64,000 bases of DNA from Flavobacteriales bacterium (GCA_002692065.1 NZJX01000017.1:18922-82921), one strand, 5' to 3'. Numbered from the stretch's first letter, positions 41,568-54,400 are shown. A program made the numbers and translations. Notes: a model not told the origin generated them from the sequence alone.

Positions 41568-42644
41568 ATTATCTCTTTTATCCTCATCATAAAAATAATT
41601 TGGACTTAATACTTCATTTTCATATTCATTATGGAATACTTCTAAAGTTGATGAAGATAATGGTGGAATAATCCATGACCATTCGGCATTCACTTTTCTA
41701 GCTTCATTTTTTTCTTGGGATAAGAATTTCATAAATTGTTTTGATGCACTGTGGTGATCAATAATTTTAACTCCATCTCTTTTAAAAGAATATAAGATAG
41801 CATAATTTAACTCAATTAAAGATTTATCTTTCCATAAACTACCTCTTTCAAAATCTTTTTCTCCAATTACTTTTGCAACCTCTTTTAACTTATTATATCT
41901 ATTTTGATCAGATAAATTTCTAGCTCCTATTTCAGTTAACATATACCAACCATTAAACGGAGCTGCATGAAATTCCAAACCTCCAATTTCAAGAGTCATA
42001 TTAGATATTATAGGTGTTGAATACCACTGAAGATTAAGGTTTTTAAATTTTGGAAATTTTGGATGTGAAATCTTAATAATTTTAATTATACTTTTTGGAA
42101 TTTCTCTGAACTCAGGGGGGTTACTTCCCATCTTAATAACTATAGGCAAAATATCAAATTCAGTCTTTTTTGGGCTCCACCCTAGCTCAAGACAATGTTT
42201 AGTGAAATTTATATTTTTTGGATCTCCGATTATACTTCCATTTTTTTTTTTATAACCTGCATATCCTATAAGTTGTGCATTCCATATTTTTATATTTAAT
42301 TTTCTATTAAATATTGAAATCGTTGACTTGATATTCCCATTATCAGTAGCAAATTCTATATGATCAAATAATGCAGAATAAATATCATTAATTTCTGATA
42401 ATTTTCTACAATCAATAACTTTAAGAGAATTCCAAAATAATCTTCCTATACATCTATTTGAATTTCTCCATGCTACTTTTGCACCATAACTTAATTCAAA
42501 TTCTTTTAATTCGTATGAACCGGTTTTAAATATTGATTCTTTTACACTATTCCATCTTGTTTGAAATTCATCTGATTTATCTAATTCTTTATAACATAGA
42601 CTTAAATATGATTTAGCTTTAACTAGGATACGATTTTTTTTCAT
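41559..42644 (-). CDS. nos: Bacterial nitric oxide synthase (oxygenase domain only)
   Basis: VAWRNSNRCIGRLFWNSLKVIDCRK (heme Cys motif); EIGGLEFHAAPFNGWYMLTEIGARNLSDQNRYN (Arg-binding Glu motif); DHHSASKQF; WSWIIPPLSSSTLEVFH. Confidence 0.95.
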   Translation of the reverse strand: MKKNRILVKAKSYLSLCYKELDKSDEFQTRWNSVKESIFKTGSYELKEFELSYGAKVAWRNSNRCIGRLFWNSLKVIDCRKLSEINDIYSALFDHIEFATDNGNIKSTISIFNRKLNIKIWNAQLIGYAGYKKKNGSIIGDPKNINFTKHCLELGWSPKKTEFDILPIVIKMGSNPPEFREIPKSIIKIIKISHPKFPKFKNLNLQWYSTPIISNMTLEIGGLEFHAAPFNGWYMLTEIGARNLSDQNRYNKLKEVAKVIGEKDFERGSLWKDKSLIELNYAILYSFKRDGVKIIDHHSASKQFMKFLSQEKNEARKVNAEWSWIIPPLSSSTLEVFHNEYENEVLSPNYFYDEDKRDNLS

Positions 42645-42706
42645 AAGAGTACTTCAGACAAAATTATTTAAAATTAACAAATACTTAACAAAATTATTTT
42701 AAATGA

Positions 42707-42740
42707 TTTTTGGCTTATTAATTAGATTAATTTAGATTTG
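42707..42740 (+). promoter_or_regulatory. Candidate Bacteroidota-type promoter upstream of the DUF1573 gene
   Basis: TTTTTGG (42707-42713), 19 bp, TAGATTTG (42733-42740); fits TTTG-N19-TANNTTTG; gene ATG at 42760. Confidence 0.5.
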
Positions 42741-42759
42741 TAAAAATAATCGTAAAATT

Positions 42760-43203
42760 ATGAAAATGAAAAAAATATTTTTATTAAATGCCATTTTTAT
42801 TTTAATGGTATTTTTTGGTGCTCAAGCTCAAGAAATAAATTTTGAAAAAGAAATTCATAACTTTGGTGAGTTTGATCAATATGGAAATGGTACCTACGAA
42901 TTTAAATTTACAAATTCAGGAAGCGCCCCTCTTATAATATCAAATGCAAAAGGTAGTTGTGGTTGTACAGTACCTGTGTGGCCTAAAGAACCGATTTTAC
43001 CAGGAAACTCTAATGTTATAAAAGTAAAATATGACACAAAAAGAGTTGGTGCGTTTAATAAGAGCGTTACAATTAGCTCTAATGCAATTACAGATCCAAC
43101 TAAAGTAATAAGAATTAAAGGTAAAACACTGTTAAAAAATAAAGATGACAATACACCTTTAAAAAAAAATAGTTCATCTATTCCCACCTCAAAACCATAT
43201 TAA
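42760..43203 (+). CDS. DUF1573 domain secreted protein
   Basis: Signal peptide; FEKEIHNFGEF...FKFTNSGSAPLIISNAKGSCGCTVPVWPKEPILPGNSNVIKVKYDT. Confidence 0.92.
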   Translation: MKMKKIFLLNAIFILMVFFGAQAQEINFEKEIHNFGEFDQYGNGTYEFKFTNSGSAPLIISNAKGSCGCTVPVWPKEPILPGNSNVIKVKYDTKRVGAFNKSVTISSNAITDPTKVIRIKGKTLLKNKDDNTPLKKNSSSIPTSKPY

Positions 43204-43226
43204 TTAATATTTATCTTATTAGTTTT

Positions 43227-43266
43227 GTCTCGCTATAAAATTATAACATAGCGGGACTTTTTTTTT
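43227..43266 (+). terminator. Rho-independent terminator
   Basis: gtctcgctat / atagcgggac stem (one G-U) followed by a T run, 24 bp after the DUF1573 stop. Confidence 0.85.
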
Positions 43267-43283
43267 AAATTAAAATTTGCATA

Positions 43284-44489
43284 ATGCCTAAAATATCTCA
43301 TAAAGGTAATTTAATGCCTGAATCCCCTATTAGGAAACTTGTTCCATATGCTGAAAAAGCTAAAAATAATGGAATTGAGGTTATTCATTTAAATATTGGT
43401 CAACCAGATATAAAAACCCCAAAAGTTGCAATTCAAGCTATAAAAAAATTTGATAATAAAATTATATCATACAGTCATTCTGCAGGAAATCTATCATTTA
43501 GAAAAAAATTAAGTACATATTATCAGAAAAATAATATTAAGGTTAATTATGATGATATATTAGTCACAACAGGTGGATCAGAAGCTCTTTCTTTCACTTT
43601 AAACTGCATAGCTGACAATGGTGATGAAATTATTATTCCTGAGCCTTTTTATGCAAATTATAATGGATTTTCAATTTCATCTGGTTTAAAAATAATTCCA
43701 ATTTCTTCAGATATTAAAAATGGATTTGCATTACCAAAAATTTCTGAATTTAAAAAAAAAATCACAAGCAATACTAAAGCTATTTTAATCTGTAATCCAG
43801 GAAATCCAACAGGTTATCTTTATAGTTATGAAGAATTAGTTGAGTTAAAAAAAATTGTTCTTAAATATGATTTATTTTTAATTTCAGATGAAGTATATAG
43901 AGAATTTACATATGATTCAAAAAAACATCATTCAATTTTACAACTTGATGGTTTATCACAAAATACAATAATGATTGATTCCGTTTCCAAAAGATATAGT
44001 ATGTGTGGTGCAAGAATTGGTTCAATAGTTTCAAAAAATAAAAAAATTATTTCTACTGCTCTTAAATTTTCTCAATCTAGGCTCAGTCCTCCTAGTTTTG
44101 GACAAATTGCTGCAGAAGCTGCCTTAGATGTTGCAGATAACTATTTAACTGAGGTTGTTATAGAATATGAAAATAGAAGAAATTTATTGATTAGGGAACT
44201 AAATAAAATTGATGATATAATTTGCCCAAAACCACTAGGAGCTTTTTATTGTATTGCTGAATTACCAGTTAATGATTCAGAAGATTTTGCTAAATGGTTA
44301 CTTGAAAGTTTTCAAATAAATAATAAAACATTAATGATTGCTCCAGCTGAAGGGTTTTATTCCTCAAAAGGGTTTGGTAAAAATCAAATTAGAATAGCAT
44401 ATGTTCTTAATGAAAATGAACTAAAAGATGCTATTTTAATTTTGAAAAATGGACTTAATGAGTATAAAAAAATTACTAATAATGAGTAA
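43284..44489 (+). CDS. PLP-dependent aminotransferase (class I/II)
   Basis: VIHLNIGQPDIKTP; ILICNPGNPTGYLYSYEEL; LISDEVYREF; DSVSKRYSMCGARIG. Confidence 0.94.
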   Translation: MPKISHKGNLMPESPIRKLVPYAEKAKNNGIEVIHLNIGQPDIKTPKVAIQAIKKFDNKIISYSHSAGNLSFRKKLSTYYQKNNIKVNYDDILVTTGGSEALSFTLNCIADNGDEIIIPEPFYANYNGFSISSGLKIIPISSDIKNGFALPKISEFKKKITSNTKAILICNPGNPTGYLYSYEELVELKKIVLKYDLFLISDEVYREFTYDSKKHHSILQLDGLSQNTIMIDSVSKRYSMCGARIGSIVSKNKKIISTALKFSQSRLSPPSFGQIAAEAALDVADNYLTEVVIEYENRRNLLIRELNKIDDIICPKPLGAFYCIAELPVNDSEDFAKWLLESFQINNKTLMIAPAEGFYSSKGFGKNQIRIAYVLNENELKDAILILKNGLNEYKKITNNE

Positions 44490-45111
44490 AAAGAAAAAAG
44501 TAATAGAAATCATTAGAATTTTAAATAATTTATACCCTAACCCAGTTCCTCCTCTTAATCATTATGACCCATTTTCTTTATTAATTGCAGTATTACTATC
44601 TGCGAGATGTACAGATGAAAGAGTCAATCAAGTAACTCCAAAATTATTTTCAAAAGGTAAAAATGCAAATGAAATGAGTAAACTTGAAATTGAAGAAATT
44701 AGAGAAATTATTCGACCCTGTGGATTATCTCCAACAAAAGCAAAAAATATAAAAAATCTTTCAAAAATAATTTGTAATAAATTTAATGGTGATATTCCAA
44801 AAAATATAACTGAATTAGAAAAGTTGCCCGGTGTTGGTCACAAAACAGCTTCTGTTGTAATGTCTCAAGCATTTAATATTCCAACTTTTCCTGTAGATAC
44901 GCATATTCATAGATTAGCATATAGATGGAAACTTAGTACAGGTAAGAGTGTTGAGAAAACTGAATTAGATTTAAAAAAAAATTTTCCAGTTGAATATTGG
45001 AATAAGCTTCATTTACAAATTATATTTTATGGAAGAGAATTTTGTAAAGCTAGACCTCACATAATAGAAAATTGTCAGATATGTACAAAATTCGGTAGAA
45101 AAGCTATCTAA
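44482..45111 (+). CDS. nth: Endonuclease III
   Basis: LLIAVLLSARCTDERVNQVTPKLF; LEKLPGVGHKTASVVMSQAFNIPTFPVDTHIHRLA; HIIENCQICTKFG. Start moved from 44449. Confidence 0.95.
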   Translation: MSKKKKVIEIIRILNNLYPNPVPPLNHYDPFSLLIAVLLSARCTDERVNQVTPKLFSKGKNANEMSKLEIEEIREIIRPCGLSPTKAKNIKNLSKIICNKFNGDIPKNITELEKLPGVGHKTASVVMSQAFNIPTFPVDTHIHRLAYRWKLSTGKSVEKTELDLKKNFPVEYWNKLHLQIIFYGREFCKARPHIIENCQICTKFGRKAI

Positions 45112-45122
45112 GGATTTAAAAT

Positions 45123-46739
45123 TTAGTAATCTTGGTCATTTGGAAGATAATATAAAGTATCAGGGCTGATCAATTTAATCTGATAACCTTTCCCTTGATT
45201 CATATATCCTAAATTATTAAAATCATAATTTGGAAGATATACTTTTCCTAAATCATCCTTAACAATAATTAAATTATTATTTATGTCTTGAAAAATAAGT
45301 TGAACATTTTCAGGAGCTTCTCTTAAATAAGATACTATGTTCCAACCTTGATCTAAATAGATTGGATAAATCTCAGGTTGAATTTGCACTCCATTAATTG
45401 AAATAATTACTGAATTATTTAATTTTATGAAATATCCCTGTGAATTATTCATAGATAAGTCAAAATTATATTGCTGTGAAAAAATATTTCCAAAATTGTT
45501 TTTAATAATTATGATATCACTTACATAATTTTGAAAAATATCTGACATTAAATTAGAATTGGGATTAATAAATGATGAGAAAATATTCCACCCTTCATTT
45601 AAACTTATATATTGAGTATCAGATGAAAAATATTCACATGAATAATTATCTACTATTGCAGTTGAATCAAAATTAATAGCAGTTGAATCAATACAACCAT
45701 AATTTTCACATTTACCAATAAATAAAGAATCATATAAACCATCATATCCAATATCCTCAGGTGCGTTTCTATAATTTGCAGAAATAAAATTAATTATACT
45801 TGGGGCATCAAAAAAGTCATTCATATAATTTTTTTGCCATGTTAAAACATGAATATTTTTTACAACATTGGGATATGGAGTTAGTATCCATCTAAACTCG
45901 CCCCCATCATCATCATCAATTGAACAAGCTAAATTTCTTAAAGATTCAATAATTTCAATACTAATACATGGATGATATAAAAATACAACACCTCCGCTCA
46001 AGATTATGGAGGTATCTTTGTGGTGGAAGAAACTCATACTCTCCCCATTTTGCCCACATTGGTCGATGAGGACCACAAGAAGGTGGAGTATTTTGATAAC
46101 AAATACCATCCGGGAAGTCTATATGATTTTGTTCAAAACACATATCATCTAATATTATTCCATTATTTAAATATTCATTCGGTGAACCATTACAGGTATA
46201 GTCTATTATATCATTATATGTATCTGAACAATTATACTCACAAGAATAATTTTCAATAGTTGCACTTTGATTATAATTAAGAGCAGTCGAATCTGTACAT
46301 CCAGAAATATAGCCCTGGCAGTTTAATAATATATTGTCTATATTGGAACAAATAAATGCATTGTTACCAATATGAATATTATCTACTAGTCCAATACTAT
46401 TAGCTTGATAAAATTGAATTATTTCACAACAGGAACTTAATAAATTATTTCCCTGATAAAAATAGTCGATACGTTATATAAATTTGAGAGCGGTGACAAA
46501 CTACTAATATTAGTATTTAGTATATATAATCCACCATGGACTGTTATTAAAGAATTTAAAGGATCTAAGTTATAGACATTCTCTGAATTTATGAATAAAC
46601 TACCAAAAAATACTTCACAGCCATCCAAACTATCTAATTGGGTTTGATAGTAAACTACTGATTGAGAATTATCACCACATTGTGAAAAAACATTAAAATA
46701 GTTTGAGCAAGTAAGTATAATTAAAAAAAAAATTACCAT
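45123..46739 (-). pseudogene. Frameshifted secreted protein: N-terminal region, GCTDSTALNYN repeat, DUF3105-like domain, second GCIDSTAINFD repeat, C-terminal 'GWN' segments
   Basis: Fragments 46437..46739 (signal peptide), an untracked middle frame (...FYQGNNLLSSCCEI...GCTDSTALNYNQSATIENYSCEY...PPSCGPHRPMWAKWGEYEFLPPQRYLHNLE) and 45123..46109 (GGVVFLYHPCIS...) form one protein in three frames; breaks near 46465-46475 and at 45995/45996. Confidence 0.85.
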
Positions 46740-46770
46740 ACTTGAAAATTAGGAAATTTAATTTAAAAAA

Positions 46771-47088
46771 CTATGCTTCAGCTTTAGGTCCTCCAAAGTT
46801 AATGGGAAGTTTACTCTTACCAATATCTTTAATTTGACCAAAATTTTCTTCATACTTTTTAACATTTTCCATTAATGTAGCTAAAAGTCTTTTACAATTC
46901 TGAGGAGCTAAGATAACTCTTGATCTAACTTTCGCTTTTGCCATTCCAGGCATTATATTTATAAAATCTAATACAAACTCAGTAGATGAGTGGTTGACAA
47001 TTGATAAATTAGAGTATATCCCAGAAGACGAATCATCTGAGAGTTCAATGTTAATTTGTTTTTTATCCTTGTTATTCATAATTATCAT
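46771..47088 (-). CDS. DUF3467 family protein
   Basis: [61 protein letters not shown]; next to rpoC. Confidence 0.88.
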   Translation of the reverse strand: MIIMNNKDKKQINIELSDDSSSGIYSNLSIVNHSSTEFVLDFINIMPGMAKAKVRSRVILAPQNCKRLLATLMENVKKYEENFGQIKDIGKSKLPINFGGPKAEA

Positions 47089-50000
47089 CTTCAGTAACTT
47101 GTTCTTGTAATTCTATATTTAATTCTTTATTTAACTCTATCAAATCTAATTTATTTCCCACATTAATGGTACTATATTTTTTCAACCCTGTACCAGCAGG
47201 AATTTTATGTCCAACAATAACATTCTCTTTTAGTCCTTCTAAATTATCAATCTTTCCATTGACAGCAGCTTCATTAAGGACTTTAGTTGTTTCTTGGAAA
47301 GATGCAGCAGATAAAAAACTTTTTGTTTGAAGAGAAGCTCTGGTTATTCCCTGAAGTATTGAAGTAGACGTAGCAGGAATTGCATCTCTAGACTCAATTA
47401 ATTTCAGATCTTTTCTTTTAAGTAGTGAATTTTCATCTCTTAATTTTCTTAGAGGAACTATCTGACCTGTTTTTAGATTTTCAGAATCACCTTGATCAAT
47501 GATATACATTTTTCCATATATTTTTTCATTTTCTTCATTGAAATCATTTTTATGAATAAGATTGCCCTCTAAAAATTTGGTATCTCCAGCATCATTAATT
47601 TGAACTTTTCTCATCATTTGTCTTACTACAACTTCAAAATGTTTATCATTTATCTTTACTCCTTGTAATCTGTAGACTTCTTGCATTTCATTTACTAAAT
47701 ATTGTTGAACAGCTGTAGGGCCTTTAATTGAAAGCATTGTTTTCGGGGTAATTGCACCATCTGAAAGAGAAGTGCCTGCTTTTACAAAATCATTTTCTTG
47801 AACTAAAATTTGTTTAGATAATGATACTAAATATTTTCTAACATCACCTGATCTAGTAGTTATTATGATTTCTCTATTTCCTCTTTTAATTTTACCGTAA
47901 GAAACTATTCCGTCAACTTCAGCTACAACAGCTGGATTTGAAGGATTCCTTGCTTCAAATAATTCAGTAACTCTAGGAAGACCTCCTGTAATATCTCCAG
48001 CTTTAGCAGTTTTTCTTGGTAATTTTGCTAAAATTGATCCTGTTTTGATTTTATCACCTTCTTGAACAACAATATGAGCACCAACTGGAAGGGTATAAGA
48101 TTTAGAATCAATTTTTTTCGATGAAGAATTAACCAAAATAGTAGGAATCATTTTTTTATCTCTGGACTCAGAAATAACTTTTTCTTGAAAACCTGTTTGT
48201 TCATCAATTTCAATCCTAAAAGTAGTTCCTTGTAGTAAATTTTCAAACTCAATTTTTCCAGAAATTTCTGATATTATAACCGCATTATATGGATCCCATT
48301 CGCAAATTATCTCATCTTTTTTTATTGAATCACCATCCTTAAAGTAAATATATGAACCATATGGAATGTTATTGGTTGCGAGCGTCATTCCAGTTCTTTT
48401 ATCAATAAGTTTCATTTCAGCTGTTCTTCCAATAACTATTGTTACTTTTTTATTTTCCTCATCAAAACCTTCAACAGTTCTAAGTTCTTCAATTTCTAGG
48501 AGTCCATCACTTTTAGCTACTATCTTTGACTCTTCAGATGTATTTGAAGCAGTTCCACCAACATGGAATGTTCTCAAAGTTAGTTGAGTTCCAGGTTCAC
48601 CAATTGATTGGGCAGCAATTACTCCAACAGTATCTCCTTCACTAGCCATTCTATTATTAGCTAAGTTTCTACCATAGCATTTTGCACAAATACCTTTCTT
48701 GGTCTCACAAGTTAGAGCTGATCTAATTTCTATCATTTCTATTGAAGCATTTTCAATTTCATCTGCTAGTTCCTCATTAATTTCTTCACCAGAATTTACT
48801 ATTACATTCCCAGTTTTTGGATGAATTACATCGTGAAGTGATGTTCTTCCAAGAATTCGCTCCGATAAAGTTTCTACTATCTCTTCATTTTTCTTTAAAG
48901 CTGTGCATTGAAGCCCCCTCAGAGTTCCACAATCATCCTCTAATACAATAACGTCCTGAGCTACATCAACTAATCTTCTGGTTAAGTATCCAGCATCTGC
49001 AGTTTTTAAAGCAGTATCTGCAAGACCTTTTCTAGCTCCATGAGTAGAAATAAAATATTCTAGAATAGATAGACCTTCTTTAAAATTGGACGTGATTGGA
49101 TTTTCAATAATTGCTCCTCCTGATGAACCAGATTTTTGAGGTTTAGCCATAAGACCTCTCATTCCTGATAATTGTCTTATCTGTTCTTTAGACCCCCTCG
49201 CTCCTGAATCTAACATCATATAAACTGAATTGAATCCTTGTTGATCATTAATGAGCCTATTCATAGCAAATTCTGTAAGTTCAGAATTAGTTTTGGTCCA
49301 AACGTCAATAACCTGATTATATCTTTCATTGTTCGTTATAAGTCCCATGTTATAGTTATCAGTAATAGATGAAACCTGATCTTTTGCATTATCAATCATT
49401 TCATTTTTTTGTTGAGGAACAATAATATCACCCAAAGAGAAAGATAATCCGCCTTTAAAAGCCATATTATATCCTAAGACTTTAATCTCATCTAAAAAAT
49501 TAGCAGTTGTAGGTATATCTGTTTCTTTTAAAATTTTACCTATAATATTTCTCAATGCTTTTTTAGTCAAAGTTTCATTGATAAATCCAACTGATTCAGG
49601 TACAACATCATTGAATAAGACTCTTCCAATAGTAGTCTCTATAATTTTATTTACGAGTAGATTATTCTCTTTAACTTTTGTTTTAACTTTGATTATTGCA
49701 TTAATTGAAGCTTTTTTCTCATTGTATGCAATTCTCACTTCATCAGGAGAATAAAAAACTAAATTTTCACCTTTAACAGGAAATTTTTTTGTACTTTTTC
49801 TTGGTTTAGTCATATAATATAAACCAAGAACCATATCCTGAGATGGAACTGTAATTGGAGCTCCATTTGCAGGATTCAATATATTATGTGAGCCTAGCAT
49901 CAAAAGTTGAGCTTCAAGGATAGCTGCAGGTGTTAATGGTAAATGGACTGCCATTTGATCACCATCAAAATCTGCATTAAAAGCGGTACATGATAAAGGA

Positions 50001-51400
50001 TGTAATTGAATTGCTTTACCTTCAATAAACTTAGGTTGAAAAGCTTGAATTCCTAATCTATGAAGAGTAGGAGCTCTATTTAATAAAACTGGGTGGCCTT
50101 TAATAACATTTTCAAGTATATCCCATATTACCGGATCTTTTTTATCAATTATTTTTTTGGCAGATTTAACTGTTTTAACAATACCTCTTTCAATCAATTT
50201 TCTGAATATAAATGGTTTATATAATTCAGCTGCCATATTTTTAGGTAAACCACATTCATGAAGTTTAAGATTGGGACCTACAACAATTACAGATCTTGCA
50301 GAATAATCTACTCTTTTCCCAAGTAAATTTTGACGAAATCTACCTTGTTTACCTTTTAATGAATCAGAGAGAGATTTAAGTGCTCTGTTAGATTCAGTTT
50401 TCACAGCTGAAGCTTTTCTAGTATTATCTAATAAAGAATCAACTGACTCTTGAAGCATTCTTTTTTCATTTCTTAAGATAACTTCTGGAGCTTTAATTTC
50501 AATTAGTCTCTTCAACCTATTATTTCTTATTATTACTCTTCTATATAGGTCATTTAAATCAGATGTTGCAAATCTGCCTCCATCAAGAGGTACTAGAGGT
50601 CTTAGTTCTGGTGGAATTACAGGTATAACTTTAAGTATCATCCATTCGGGTTTATTTTCCATTCTAGTATTTGCATCTCTAAATGCTTCTACAACAGCTA
50701 ATCTTTTCAGGGCTTCAGTTTTTCTTTGTTGTGAAGTTTCTACATTAGCAGTATGTCTTAAATTATAAGATAAATCATCTAAATTCAGTCTGGACAAAAG
50801 GGACTCGAGGGCATCAGCTCCCATTTTAGCAATAAATTTGTTTGGATCATTATCATCTAAGATTTGATTTTCTCTAGGTAATCTCTCTAGAGCATCCATA
50901 TATTCTTCCTCAGTTAAAAATTGAAGATATTCTAAAGGATTCCCCTCATTATCAACTGCTGATGCGGGTTGAACTACAATATACCTTTCATAATAAATTA
51001 TCATATCTAATTTTTTTGTTGGAAGTCCCAACAAATAACCTATCTTATTAGGTAAAGATCTAAAATACCATATATGAGCTACAGGAACTACAAGATTAAT
51101 ATGCCCCATTCTCTCCCTTCTCACTTTTTTTTCAATAACTTCTACTCCGCATCTATCGCAGACTATTCCTCTATATCTAATTCTTTTATATTTTCCACAG
51201 TGGCATTCATAATCTTTAACTGGTCCAAATATTCTTTCACAAAATAAGCCTTCCCTTTCAGGTTTAAAAGTTCTGTAATTTATTGTTTCTGGTTTTAATA
51301 CTTCTCCACTTGATTCTTCAAGGACATATTCAGGGGAAGCTAAACCTATGCTTATGGTTTCAAAACTTTTTTGTTGCGATTTATTATCTTTATTTCTCAT
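47072..51400 (-). CDS. rpoC: RNA polymerase beta' subunit
   Basis: [15 protein letters not shown]; 1442 aa; canonical context. Confidence 0.99.
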   Translation of the reverse strand: MRNKDNKSQQKSFETISIGLASPEYVLEESSGEVLKPETINYRTFKPEREGLFCERIFGPVKDYECHCGKYKRIRYRGIVCDRCGVEVIEKKVRRERMGHINLVVPVAHIWYFRSLPNKIGYLLGLPTKKLDMIIYYERYIVVQPASAVDNEGNPLEYLQFLTEEEYMDALERLPRENQILDDNDPNKFIAKMGADALESLLSRLNLDDLSYNLRHTANVETSQQRKTEALKRLAVVEAFRDANTRMENKPEWMILKVIPVIPPELRPLVPLDGGRFATSDLNDLYRRVIIRNNRLKRLIEIKAPEVILRNEKRMLQESVDSLLDNTRKASAVKTESNRALKSLSDSLKGKQGRFRQNLLGKRVDYSARSVIVVGPNLKLHECGLPKNMAAELYKPFIFRKLIERGIVKTVKSAKKIIDKKDPVIWDILENVIKGHPVLLNRAPTLHRLGIQAFQPKFIEGKAIQLHPLSCTAFNADFDGDQMAVHLPLTPAAILEAQLLMLGSHNILNPANGAPITVPSQDMVLGLYYMTKPRKSTKKFPVKGENLVFYSPDEVRIAYNEKKASINAIIKVKTKVKENNLLVNKIIETTIGRVLFNDVVPESVGFINETLTKKALRNIIGKILKETDIPTTANFLDEIKVLGYNMAFKGGLSFSLGDIIVPQQKNEMIDNAKDQVSSITDNYNMGLITNNERYNQVIDVWTKTNSELTEFAMNRLINDQQGFNSVYMMLDSGARGSKEQIRQLSGMRGLMAKPQKSGSSGGAIIENPITSNFKEGLSILEYFISTHGARKGLADTALKTADAGYLTRRLVDVAQDVIVLEDDCGTLRGLQCTALKKNEEIVETLSERILGRTSLHDVIHPKTGNVIVNSGEEINEELADEIENASIEMIEIRSALTCETKKGICAKCYGRNLANNRMASEGDTVGVIAAQSIGEPGTQLTLRTFHVGGTASNTSEESKIVAKSDGLLEIEELRTVEGFDEENKKVTIVIGRTAEMKLIDKRTGMTLATNNIPYGSYIYFKDGDSIKKDEIICEWDPYNAVIISEISGKIEFENLLQGTTFRIEIDEQTGFQEKVISESRDKKMIPTILVNSSSKKIDSKSYTLPVGAHIVVQEGDKIKTGSILAKLPRKTAKAGDITGGLPRVTELFEARNPSNPAVVAEVDGIVSYGKIKRGNREIIITTRSGDVRKYLVSLSKQILVQENDFVKAGTSLSDGAITPKTMLSIKGPTAVQQYLVNEMQEVYRLQGVKINDKHFEVVVRQMMRKVQINDAGDTKFLEGNLIHKNDFNEENEKIYGKMYIIDQGDSENLKTGQIVPLRKLRDENSLLKRKDLKLIESRDAIPATSTSILQGITRASLQTKSFLSAASFQETTKVLNEAAVNGKIDNLEGLKENVIVGHKIPAGTGLKKYSTINVGNKLDLIELNKELNIELQEQVTEDDNYE

Positions 51401-51442
51401 AGTGATTTTGATTCAAAATTGAATGATTTTTTAAAAAATAGT

Positions 51443-54400
51443 TTATTTCAAACTTAACTTAAGTCCAAGACCTTTTAATTCATGAAGTAATACATTAAAA
51501 GACTCAGGAATACCTGGTTCTAACATCTCTTTACCTTTAACAATTGATTCATAGGTTTTAGCTCTTCCATTGACATCATCTGATTTTACAGTTAAAACCT
51601 CTCTCAAAATATTTGATGCCCCATATGCTTCAAGAGCCCAAACTTCCATTTCACCAAATCTTTGACCACCAAATTGAGCCTTTCCGCCAAGAGGCTGCTG
51701 AGTTATTAATGAATAAGGACCTATGGATCTCGAATGCATTTTATCATCTACCATATGACCTAATTTAAGCATATAAATAACACCTACTGAAGCTGGCTGA
51801 TCAAACTTTTCTCCAGTTCCACCATCAAATAAATAAGTATGGCCATATTCTGGTATTTTAGCTTTTTTGGTAAGTTCAGTAATTTCTTCTAGACTTGCAC
51901 CATCAAAAATTGGAGTAGCAAACTTTTTTCCAAGCTTGCTTCCTACCCAGCCAAGTACAGTTTCGTAAATTTGACCTATATTCATTCTTGACGGTACACC
52001 AAGAGGGTTCAAAACAATATCAACAGTTGATCCATCTTCCATAAATGGCATATCTTCATCTCTAACAATTCTGGCAACAATTCCTTTATTCCCATGTCGA
52101 CCAGCCATTTTGTCCCCAACTTTAAGTTTTCTTTTCTTTATGATGTAGACTTTTGCTAATTTTAATATTCCTGCAGGTAATTCATCACCAACTGAAAGCA
52201 TAAACTTTTCTCTTCTTGATGAACCTTTAAGGTCATTTAATTTAATATTATAATTGTGAATTAAATCGTTAACAAGTTGATTTAATTTATTGTCAGTTGT
52301 CCAATTAATAGTTTTCAATGAGGAAAAATCATCGATTGATGTTAAAAGTTTTTGAGTAAATTTTTTCCCTTTTGAAATCAGTATTTCACCAATATCATTT
52401 TCAACTCCTTGTGATGTTTTCCCAGAAACTAAACTGAATAACTTATCAATAAGTTTTGATTTAAGATCTGAATACTTTTTTTTGTAATCAGCCTCTAAAC
52501 TTGAGATTAACTTCTTATCTGCTAATCTTGTTTTTTTATCTTTAATAGCCTTAGCAAAAAGTTTTTTATCTAAAACAACTCCATTGAGAGATGGGGAAGC
52601 TTTAAGAGATGCATCCTTGACATCTCCAGCTTTATCTCCAAAAATTGCTCTTAACAATTTTTCTTCTGGAGATGGATCTGATTCACCCTTGGGTGTAATT
52701 TTTCCAATTAGAATATCACCAGGGTTAACATGAGCTCCAACTCTAATAATTCCATTTTCATCTAAATCTTTTGTTGCTTCTTCAGATACATTAGGAATAT
52801 CTGGAGTTAGTTCTTCTGAACCCAATTTTGTTTCTCTAACATCCAGCGAATATTCGTCAATATGAATTGAAGTAAATACATCGTCTCGGACAACTTTTTG
52901 TGATATAACTATCGCATCCTCAAAATTGTAACCTTTCCAAGGCATAAATGCAACTCTCAAATTTTTACCTAAAGCTAACTCTCCATTTTGAGTAGCATAG
53001 CCCTCTGTTAAAACTTGGCCTTTGATGACCTTATCACCAACCTTAACTATAGGTCTAATATTTAGACACGTTCCTTGATTAGTTTTTTGAAACTTTGTTA
53101 GATTATAAGTAACAGAATCTTCTTCGAATGAAACAATACGCTCATTGTCAGTTCTATCATAGTTAATTATAATTTTCTTTGAATCAACATACTCAACTGT
53201 ACCTTTTCCATGAGCATTCACTAAAACTCTTGAATCAGAGGCTACGGAGGACTCTAATCCTGTACCTACAATTGGAGATTCTGGATTCATCAATGGAACG
53301 GCTTGGCGCATCATATTAGATCCCATTAAGGCTCTGTTTGCATCATCGTGTTCAAGAAAAGGAATTAATGATGCAGAAATAGATGAAATTTGATTAGGAG
53401 CTACATCCATATAATTTACTTTTTCAGGTTCAATAACAGGAAAGTCTCCATTATCTCTTGCTTTAATTAAGTTTGATGTAAACTTACCACTTTCATCCAC
53501 AGGAGCGTTTGCTTGAGCAATAACTTTTTCCTGTTCCTCTTCGGCACTTAAATAAACTGGTGGATCATCTAAACTAACTTTTCCTTTTTTAACATGACGA
53601 TATGGGGTTTCAATAAATCCCATTTTATTAACTTTTGCAAAAACACAGAGTGATGAAATTAATCCAATATTTGGTCCTTCTGGAGTTTCAATTGGACACA
53701 ATCTACCATAATGAGTGTAATGTACATCTCTAACCTCAAAGCCTGCTCTTTCTCTTGAAAGACCTCCAGGTCCCAATGCTGATAATCTTCTCTTGTGAGT
53801 AATTTCAGCAAGTGGATTAGTTTGATCCATGAATTGAGATAGTTGATTAGTACCAAAGAATGTATTAATTACTGATGATAATGTTTTAGCATTAATTAAA
53901 TCAATTGGAGTAAAAACCTCATTGTCTCTGACATTCATTCTTTCTCTAATAGTTCTTGCCATTCTTGATAGACCAATTCCAAATTGATTATTTAATTGTT
54001 CTCCAACCGTTCTTACTCTTCTGTTACTTAAGTGATCTATATCGTCAACTTCAGCTTTTGAATTTACTAGCTCAATTAAATATTTAATAATCAGAATAAT
54101 ATCAACTTTTGTCAAAGTAGCTTGATCTAAACCTATATCTAGATCTAATTTTTTATTTATTCTGTATCTTCCAACTTCGCCTAGGCTATATCTAGTCTCT
54201 GAAAAAAATAGCTTATCAATTATCCCTCTTGCAGTTTCTTCATCTGGTGGATCAGCATTTCTTAATTGTCTATATATATGTTCAACTGCTTCTTTTTCTG
54301 AATTGGTTGGATCTTTTTGTAATGTATTATGAATAATTTTATATTCTGAAGATTCGTTTGTTTCCTTATGGAGTAATATACTCTTTACTCCTGCCTGCAT

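Noticed and set aside
46020-46259. 79-aa plus-strand ORF
   Set aside because: Antisense to the frameshifted DUF3105/Cys-repeat gene.
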